The position numbers and the translations under genes were made by a program. A stretch of 64,000 nt of DNA from Phytomonas francai (taxonomy: Eukaryota > Euglenozoa > Kinetoplastea > Trypanosomatida > Trypanosomatidae), in NCBI GenBank assembly GCA_001766655.1, contig MJCC01000007.1, positions 179,275 through 243,274 on the forward strand, read 5' to 3'. Shown here in pieces: positions 58,001 to 64,000 of the stretch (positions within the stretch are counted from its first letter, which is position 1; every line of letters starts with the position of its first letter). The notes beneath the pieces are model-generated. The model made no database searches. It was given only the letters and a program-made list of their open reading frames with translations, and was not told the origin of the DNA.

Positions 58001-58588
58001 ACGAATGGCGATGCTGCGGAATCTGATGGGACTGACCACATGGAGGAACTCCTCGGGGATAAGGACAAGCAGCTAAACCACAAGGACGAGCTTTTGCTGG
58101 AGAAAGCCACAATGCTGCAGTACATGGCAAAGATCGGAACACGGCTTATCAACCAGATAGATGGGCTTGGGGTCGTGCCCTGCTGCAAGATCCCCGAGTC
58201 TTACGCGGAGCTTGCCAAAGGCGAGTTGGCCGAGTTCGAAATTCAAGTCCAGCAGCAACGTGAACTTGAAGAAAGACTGAAACGTGAGCGTGACGAGAAA
58301 TCGAAACTGAATAATTTCCTATATGCTTTACATGCAGAGCGCGAGCACCAAGCTTTGGTTATTCGTCAGGTTGAATACAAAAACAAGGAGCTCATGGAGC
58401 GTGAAAGTCGTGCAGCCCAGGCTTTGAGGAATCTGTCAGTGGCCAAGTCGCAGAGAGAAAAGATGCTCGAGGAGGCTGCCCGTCGCGCGACGCGCGAGCT
58501 GGTCGATATGCAGATTCGGCTTTCAAGGGCGTCGGATGTTACGGGATTTAGTTTCTTGCACCGCTTCCTGGCCTTAATTCCCCTATGA
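55040..58588 (+). CDS. Kinesin motor protein, 1182 aa
   Basis: An N-terminal motor follows an unusual 75-residue charged leader (KVKKEEEKEEGG). The motor spans about 77-408. It has the P-loop GQTGTGKT (157-164), switch I NPESSRGHT (271-279), switch II DLAGYE (306-311, Tyr replacing the common Ser) and KLTRILQDSIGG. The rest is long coiled coil with breaks (about 415-690, 740-790, 900-940, 1030-1165) and disordered linkers. It ends in a short non-coiled tail. It walks on microtubules using ATP; an N-terminal motor implies plus-end direction. The motor is nearest in feel to kinesin-1/OSM3-type proteins. No tail cargo domain is recognisable, so subfamily and cargo are open. Confidence 0.92.
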   Translation: MSEPTSPCKGTIREKVLRYAEETIREIMKERLIDEGADCPSEDPVPKDGPKVKKEEEKEEGGVLKAAEEKAEKRPEVSRCLVYCRMRPPNKSDFTDNGTQIVKMEDKSRVVVRDEWHYDYDGTFDKDSTQEEIFQTVAMPCLQHAFNGFCSALMCYGQTGTGKTFTMCNTDPSSEGVIPRAARYIYNTIEERSAADNRCYTVIGQFVQIYRDHLGDLMSSNGKERVEIRYDADEGVSLTGCSLHTLRTSKEFMRFYNEGNSRRVVMATAMNPESSRGHTAMVVWIVAESPDDPEARKTKGKITFIDLAGYERFSKTGITNSNPIMKDEAKTINASLLALGHVVSALSSGGKHIPWRDSKLTRILQDSIGGRSRTSIILTVGPSSNHLHETTNTLQFGLRSMAVKVHTKVVVAVNYQKLARELKAMLGERDERISLLELQIASRDAERQELMVRYEEDRVALEERFARDLERLTTTGGSEEQINKLKEVYRVEIQNLQEQQAEELNYQQEVHSKELSELLNEQKHHEAKNLTAMKITQQNLMEEFQRKLEEARGTSNEDFLKTLQQLSEKDKVLASRASEIARLHTTIEALNAQLSELGVEPVCVFDEAEFPESFMDVSQVEEMKNRLTADAERLRDKLVDVQTQLDRMTLLCDDCKCEIQDLSDENDKLREELEKVGAQTFDAVKGPRSHYGKRGDFVDAFELESLRLRMQADIDEAVSERDALRRELENHKERSKGFGSTWSKQFISTQTSFGDGLLSATIGPDQLFDSTVANIAQLNSKGVGAVSPANSYKVIIKKLALQLAESRRREAGLQEHIQSLEGGNSAARGSLGSLPPAPNNANGEGFAATYTAGSGEAKHVDPTERDAEWWAELSPLVQRERPDVAAMVFAKEAELRTQEELIAEQERRITQLCATHKYNQTCIQSLKSQLMECGCTPTELPVPPQPVEALPREDYLALLREVRSINRKLIVRLLQQTKEHSANGAAPTNGDAAESDGTDHMEELLGDKDKQLNHKDELLLEKATMLQYMAKIGTRLINQIDGLGVVPCCKIPESYAELAKGELAEFEIQVQQQRELEERLKRERDEKSKLNNFLYALHAEREHQALVIRQVEYKNKELMERESRAAQALRNLSVAKSQREKMLEEAARRATRELVDMQIRLSRASDVTGFSFLHRFLALIPL

Positions 58589-60237
58589 GAATCTCCCGGT
58601 TGTGCCGGAATGCTTATTTTTTAGGTTTATAATTTTTTATTTTCGAATTTCGAGGGGGGATACGGAAACTGTTTGAACAGAGCCCATTTACGAGTCATTC
58701 AATGTAAAGGAGCTTATGTAGAGAATGTGTAAGGTGATGGGGGTCTCGGAGAAACTTTTTCTTTTCCCTGTTTATGTGAAAACTCAAGGATTCATTGGTC
58801 TGTTGATATGGAAAGTTCTTTTTTCTGGAGGGGGCTCATTCATACTGTCTCATCAACTTCGATGGGGCGTAATTTTCATGGTGGACTCCATTTGCATTCC
58901 CAGTCTCCAAATGTAGATCACCTCGCTAAAAAAACAAGGTATGTGTCAAAAATTAACGTTTTAAATGTAATCAATAAGTAAAGATTATTGTGTTTTGTGC
59001 GGACTGAGGAACCTTCCTGCACCTGGCTTTAGTAGAAGGAATTCCAAAGGAGCCATTTTCATCGTTTATTATTTTCTATGTATGGAATAATGGGAATATA
59101 TGTACAAATATAAATCCTAATAATAGGAATAATACTAATAGTGCAGGGTCATGTTTATAGATGCTTCCCTTGGCGTCATTGTTGAATGATTATAGTGAAG
59201 CATTTTTCTAATGAAATGTGATGTGTCAAATCCAATACCAGCATATCTGTAAAAGATGATATCAGGCGTAGTATTTCAAAAAATAATAATGACTTAATAT
59301 TTTTGCAATTAAGGGAAAAAAGCGAAAAACCACTACTTTAATATACATTAGCTTAATGCTATTATTATTATTTCTTATTTGATGACTGTGCTTTTTTCTT
59401 GAACAATGCGCATCTCAGTAAACTAGTTATTTAGCTTTAAAGTTTGTTATTATTTTTATCCTATACTTCTCTAATATAGTTCTATAAGTTAGTTTTTCAT
59501 ATAGATTGTCGTTTTCAAGTATTTTGTTTTACACCTATGCATGCATTCTGTATGGTGAAGCTACCGAATGTGATGGGCATGAGGCGACCTTTACTCAATT
59601 TTGAGAGAAGTCGTGTTTTGGTATAACACTTCCCATTTTTTTTTACGATTTGTTTACCCGGATCGTTCTTGTATACATTGGAGTCACTACTTGTCTTTGA
59701 TTTAGCTTTTATAAATAATTACCTTTTTATCACCTACACAGCTCACGGCCTCTTGAATCAGGCTTTTTTTGTATTGTTTCTCCATCCTTCGCATTGACAA
59801 TGACAACGAAGCACATTCTATTTTTTCATATCTGGGTCATAGTTTATACTATGGTGAATCTTGATACTGAGTATATTCGAAAATTTTGTGGATTGCTGCG
59901 GTAAACATATTGAGACACTACCTTCTGCACTTTGACTCAAGTATGGGCTCGAATTTTGTCCGGTTCATTGAACTGGGAGTTTCTCAGAACTTTCTTTTTC
60001 CTATCTTTATCACGTTTCGCGTGACTGCATTTATTTCTTCTTCCTACATATGTTCTCAACTTAATAATATTTTTAATAACGTTTTTTCCCACATATTTAC
60101 CTATTTCTCGCTAAAGAGTCTTTCTTTTTATTGATACTACAAGTTTGCTTCTGTGTTTCTCTAGAATACTATCAATAATCGAACCTTTTTTTTTCTATGG
60201 TGGTGATAGAAACTTCATAACATTGCTATAGATCCTG
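58589..60237. other. Long intergenic gap, 1.6 kb
   Basis: No supportable gene. Short plus frames (58725-58916, 59886-60134) look like translated AT-rich DNA. A T8 tract (about 60187-60194) with downstream AG (60229-60231) sits just before the MINDY pseudogene, apparently its old splice acceptor. Confidence 0.6.
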
Positions 60238-61827
60238 ATGTATTGTGCCCCTTAGGTCTGGGTTTCACAATCCCCGTCGAAACGACGAAGGGGGATGGCA
60301 GCATTATAGGCATTGAAGACAATGGTGTGTGTGTGCTATTTGACTCAAATAGGCCTAAGCAGATCATTACGGCATCCCCTCTTCGAGAGGTTGGAGTATC
60401 TGTACGGTTATTGAACAGAACGTATCCTGAACATCGCTTAAAGACTGTGCTTTTTGTAGGGCATCGCGTGAAAATTGCAGCCTAAACTAAGCAGGAGCCG
60501 TGCCCGGTCTTGGCCTTGCTTAATGCCCTGGCGTTGGCTAATAGGATGCAACTTTTCTTTTTTTTTCAGACTGCAGTATTACCTCGCGTGAATTGATTAA
60601 AAGCCTAGGAAGCCGTTTATCTTGCCGCGAACCGTTGACATTAACATACGGTCCTGCTACCGTAGAGGAGCGGACGAATTGTTTTTCTGATGTAATGGAG
60701 AGGATTTAACTAGCAAGGGGACAAAAAGGAATGACGGATATGAAATGAGCTTTGCAGGAATGAATACGAATGTAGAAGCCACGACGCTAACTTTTTCACC
60801 TCCGACAACTTTGACGGAAATTGTTCGTAATCCTTCCACTTTGCAGTTAGCCCGGGAGTCTCTCATAATGACATAGGAGCAAGCTATAGCGCTTCCGGAC
60901 CGGCTCTACAACGGTATCAATATCAAACCCATTTTTACGGACTGTGAGGACTTTGTCGCTGATGGCGATGTATCGCTTTTTGCATTGGCTGCCCTTCGTT
61001 TGTTAGATGGATGGATGATCTCACCGGAGAGCTCTTACAGCCCCTTTCGAAAGATGTCTTTCACAGAATCAACAACCATGGTGGCGTGCTCTTCACCTTT
61101 AGCACCACTAGTTACTTCAGATCCTGCCAATTCTTCGTTTTATTTGAACGGGGATCGGCCAGCCAGCGTATCAAAGTACTAAGACTTTGTGTGATCAGCA
61201 GTAACAAAACACTCCAACCACTGAAACTTGAAACTTACATGAGGGGGAAAAATGTGATGTTGATGATACGGTCTCTATGAGGGAAGGAGATTCCGACTCT
61301 GAAACAGTAGAAACGAGTGAGCTCTACTCTCTTGCCAAGAGGTTTTACAAGCCACAAATAGTGCTCAGATGACACCAAAGGGCTACGCAGAATTGGTAGA
61401 AACTGTGAAAGAGCGTCAGGTCGTTGTGATATTTTGGAGGAATCATTTTTTTACATCTGTGAAAATGCATAACCGTCTGTTAACTCTGCGCTCTGATGAT
61501 AGTTTTGTAGATAAGCCATCCATCGTGTTTTCTGTTATTTCTCAGGACACGGAGGAGGACGGCTTTACAGACGCAGACGGTCTTGATGTCGATTTTACAG
61601 TGAGGTATGCTCATGCTGTTGCGGGTGATCAGTTTTCAGAAACAGTTATTCGTGCTGCGAAGCAGAAACTCGCACAACTCCACCTGATGCAGTGGGAGGA
61701 CCCCAGGACCGTCGCAGACTACTTTCTAAAAGATACGAAACGCGTAGAAAAGCTTCGAGAGGAGGCCAACAATATAAACAATCATCAACAGAACCTTTCG
61801 ACGCATTCTCTAGGCAAGGCTCAGTAG
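60238..61827 (+). pseudogene. Broken MINDY-family (MINDY1/FAM63) deubiquitinase gene
   Basis: Successive frames carry collinear pieces of a MINDY deubiquitinase. These enzymes are cysteine proteases that trim Lys48-linked ubiquitin chains. EPCPVLALLNALALANRM (60495 on) matches the catalytic-Cys block G-P-C-P-L-L-A-I-L-N. SITSRELIKSLGSRL follows as the next helix. LYNGINIKPIFTDCE (about 60904) and LLDGWMISP match the 'GLDVNVRF...HGWLVDP' block. TPKGYAELVETVKERQVVVI then WRNHFFTSVKMHNRL (61372 on) match the 'GELCVFFRNNHFSTM' block with the catalytic His. Damage: TAA at 60483, a frame change at the T9 run 60558-60566, TAA at 60707, TAG at 60874, and frame changes near 61010, 61280 and 61365. Only the last 152 codons (61369-61827) remain open. 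Confidence 0.85.
60558..60569 (+). other. T9-CAG tract at a frame break in the MINDY pseudogene
   Basis: Nine T followed by CAG, preceded by CTTTTC. The homology changes reading frame here, so it is either a homopolymer slip or, less likely, a splice-acceptor-like sequence gained inside the gene. Confidence 0.6.
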
Positions 61828-62405
61828 CCACAACCAAGTATTAAATTCATTCTGCCTGTTGGCAACCAGCTCCATCTACCTACAGCCGCCAGCGGGAGTG
61901 GTGCAGTTTTTCTGCACACGCAGATTCAGTATATCCATCGATGACCTCAATTATTTCGCGCTTCAAAGGCATTTTCCCTCAAACGAGCGACAAGATAGCA
62001 ATGCAATTCATCTTGAAGCATGAAGAAAACCTTGAGAGTGCTGTTAACGCGTACATGTGCGCGTAGACGGTTCAGATTACTTCTTTTAACACAATACTCT
62101 TTGTTTTTGCTTTTATGTTTGTAAACTTTTTATCTATTTTCAGTATACCCTGTATTTATTTTTTTTGTTGAATTCATGCGCATATATACTGCTATACATA
62201 TCTAATAAAATTGCATTAATGACAAACTAGCCTTTTCGGGTTGCAGCGCGTGAAATAAAGAACGTGATAAATATTCCTTTATTGTTGGTGCACATTTTAG
62301 GACTTTGCTGAGTCAATTTGTACTTGAGTTTTCAATTCCTTATCTCTCGCTTTTTAGTCGCTTCCTATTATTTGCACTACAAAGCTTTTCGGAAAACAAC
62401 TCTGA
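61828..62405. other. Intergenic
   Basis: The first 230 bases (to about 62060) are less AT-rich and may be the old 3' UTR of the MINDY gene. The remainder is T-rich. The pyrimidine stretch at about 62341-62370 before the eIF3d ATG is a likely splice zone. Confidence 0.55.
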
Positions 62406-63920
62406 ATGCCATTTGAACTTCCACAACTATACGTAAGCCCCCCTTTTTCATGGGGACCCCCTGACAGCGAGGTTACCATTGATGGACAACCCTTTCAGTT
62501 GCACTTCAAAAAGACTCCGCTGCACGCCGTCGACTGGCTGCCTGGGTTTCAAAAGCACCTCGAGGAGTCTGCTATTGAAAAGCCCAATGCCGCCTTTCGT
62601 GACGTCGTTGATAAAAATGAGCGGAAGAAGTTCGACAGACCAGAGGCCAGGAACAAAAAGGCAACCAATTACAACTATTCCCAATCGAAACAACGTCGCA
62701 CCTTTGAGCGCCCACGGAAAATCGTGGAGTTGCTTAACACGGTTCCTATTTTTGGGGAAACAGCAATATATGCGGAATTCATGCAGCACGAAATGCTAAA
62801 GTACGAATACCCCCCTCTACCCAAGGTTGAGGACCTTTTGTCTTCTGGCCATCCTCTCGTATACGATAGCTCCATGAACAACGCTAGCTGTGAGCACCCA
62901 CGTCTTCTTGACGAAGGCACCTATTCGCCGGAATATTTTGAGCGCCCCGACGTTTTTGATCCACACATGAGAAAGCTCATCCAAGAGAATGCTGGCAAGG
63001 TCCCTCTGTTTGTTACCACAGACGAGGTGCTTTCGTTGATTATGTCTTCTTATTTCTCTATTCACCCATGGCATGTGGTCGTATCGAGATCCTCGCGCGC
63101 TCTTAAACTCTTTGTGCTTGAGAAGGAAGACGGCAGCAATGTGGACCGGCAGTGGGTGAGCGAGACAGCCACCAGAGACGTTGCTCCAACAGAGGATGAC
63201 GAAATAATCTCAGAGCGAATCTCATCCCTTGGGGAGGAGTCAACGAGAGCGCACAACTGCTTCATTAAACAGTCCTGTCTCCGCTCTCGTGGTACGGTCA
63301 GGATCAGCGACAGGGTGGCCAAGAGCACGTTTACTGATATTCAGCCTCGCCTCTATCGCTACCGCCGGTATATGATGAACGCAGACTCGCCATCGAAGCG
63401 CTACGATATCATCGTTCGCTGTGAGATTGATGCTGTGGAGCGCGACAACAGCTTGATTCGATTCTTCAGTTTGATGGAGCGGTGTCCTCCAGGATCGAGG
63501 AGTGTTTGGCGCAAGGAGCTGGAATCGAATAAGGCTTTTGCCCTGCCCATGTCGTTCAGCTCCAACAAGGCTAAAATAACTCGATGGATCGCGCTATCGC
63601 TCTTGTCCGATGTGAATTTTATGAAGATTGGCCTTGTGACGCGCACAGAAAAGGGCAACCATGTCGATCCTGAACATCACGAGATCATATCGGTCCAATC
63701 TGAGGTTCCCTTAACGTTGGCCTCACACCTGGGTGTACGGGTGCAAACAATGTGGGCAGTGGTTGATAACATTTTCCAGAAAATCATGGAGGACCAATCT
63801 CTTGATGGTGATATGGTCCTAGTGAAGCCAAGTGGTAGCAACAAGATACTTCTCGCTGAAAAACAGGACAATGACGACGAGGAAGAGGAAGAAGATGAAA
63901 CCGAAGAAGAGGACGACTAG
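62406..63920 (+). CDS. EIF3D: Translation initiation factor eIF3 subunit D
   Basis: The 504 residues begin with the eIF3d N-terminus (FELPQLYVSPPFSWGPPDSE, here W-G-P). A basic unstructured stretch follows (about 65-105, including YSQSKQRRTFERP), then the folded cap-binding domain from about 160 to 470. Blocks such as IMSSYFSIHPWHVVVSR, YRYRRYMMNADSPSKRYDII and NKAFALPMSFSSNKAKITRW are characteristic. A long acidic tail (DDEEEEEDETEEEDD) ends the protein. eIF3d sits at the mRNA exit side of the 40S subunit and in animals binds the cap of selected mRNAs. Whether that applies with the hypermethylated kinetoplastid cap-4 is unknown. Confidence 0.95.
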   Translation: MPFELPQLYVSPPFSWGPPDSEVTIDGQPFQLHFKKTPLHAVDWLPGFQKHLEESAIEKPNAAFRDVVDKNERKKFDRPEARNKKATNYNYSQSKQRRTFERPRKIVELLNTVPIFGETAIYAEFMQHEMLKYEYPPLPKVEDLLSSGHPLVYDSSMNNASCEHPRLLDEGTYSPEYFERPDVFDPHMRKLIQENAGKVPLFVTTDEVLSLIMSSYFSIHPWHVVVSRSSRALKLFVLEKEDGSNVDRQWVSETATRDVAPTEDDEIISERISSLGEESTRAHNCFIKQSCLRSRGTVRISDRVAKSTFTDIQPRLYRYRRYMMNADSPSKRYDIIVRCEIDAVERDNSLIRFFSLMERCPPGSRSVWRKELESNKAFALPMSFSSNKAKITRWIALSLLSDVNFMKIGLVTRTEKGNHVDPEHHEIISVQSEVPLTLASHLGVRVQTMWAVVDNIFQKIMEDQSLDGDMVLVKPSGSNKILLAEKQDNDDEEEEEDETEEEDD

Positions 63921-64000
63921 GTGTATCGGTTTTCAAACGTTTCACATTCTCTGTGTGGTTGCACGTCTAAATAATCAAAGCTTGAGTCGATTTTTATTAA

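Noticed and set aside
60546..60569. A cis-spliced intron ending at the T9-CAG in the MINDY relic
   Set aside because: No plausible donor is evident, homology continues almost directly across the tract, and other stops remain unexplained.
60238..61827. Reassigned stop codons (as in Blastocrithidia) to explain the interrupted MINDY frames
   Set aside because: All other genes in the window are free of internal stops, and the MINDY pieces also need several frame changes.

Overview
The window looks like nuclear DNA of a kinetoplastid flagellate, most likely a trypanosomatid. Genes are intron-free and lie head to tail in two long same-strand blocks. Several short AT-rich gaps carry pyrimidine tracts followed by AG, as expected for spliced-leader trans-splicing acceptors. 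The content includes lineage-typical genes: MORN1, a soluble HMG-CoA reductase with a mitochondrial-type leader, and an AdoMet decarboxylase paired with a catalytically dead prozyme. Coding DNA is GC-balanced to GC-rich, while gaps are strongly AT-rich with homopolymer and dinucleotide runs. I cannot name the species. From memory only, many of these genes have orthologues close together on Trypanosoma brucei chromosome 6.

Left block (1 to about 18.1 kb, minus strand), in transcription order: glutamyl-tRNA synthetase, a DHX37/Dhr1-like DEAH helicase, an ankyrin-repeat protein, a NEP1R1/Spo7-like membrane protein, an 879-residue protein of unknown function, RAD23, MORN1, a BAR-like protein, and the first 40 codons of a gene cut by the window edge.

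Centre (about 18.1-24.1 kb): a 6 kb gene-free divergent strand-switch region, presumably the Pol II start zone for both blocks. It holds a 28-C run and traces of a decayed non-LTR retrotransposon.

Right block (24.1-64 kb, plus strand): two small probable mitochondrial proteins, a 411-residue mitochondrial-type protein, eS26, HMG-CoA reductase, a one-RRM protein, an MNS1-like flagellar protein, a helical-repeat protein, TRAP-beta, an unknown 228-residue protein, valyl-tRNA synthetase, AdoMetDC prozyme, AdoMetDC, a PPR protein, a G3BP-like NTF2/RRM protein, homoserine kinase, Trm10, a kinesin, a broken MINDY-family deubiquitinase and eIF3d.

The block is mostly housekeeping: translation (GluRS, ValRS, eS26, eIF3d, Trm10, DHX37), polyamine and sterol synthesis, ER translocation and flagellar cytoskeleton. 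The clearest non-routine items are the MINDY pseudogene (60.2-61.8 kb), the enzyme/prozyme pair, the retroelement traces in the strand-switch region, and GC-rich blocks inside otherwise ordinary genes. I found no tRNA, rRNA, CRISPR array or intact mobile element.
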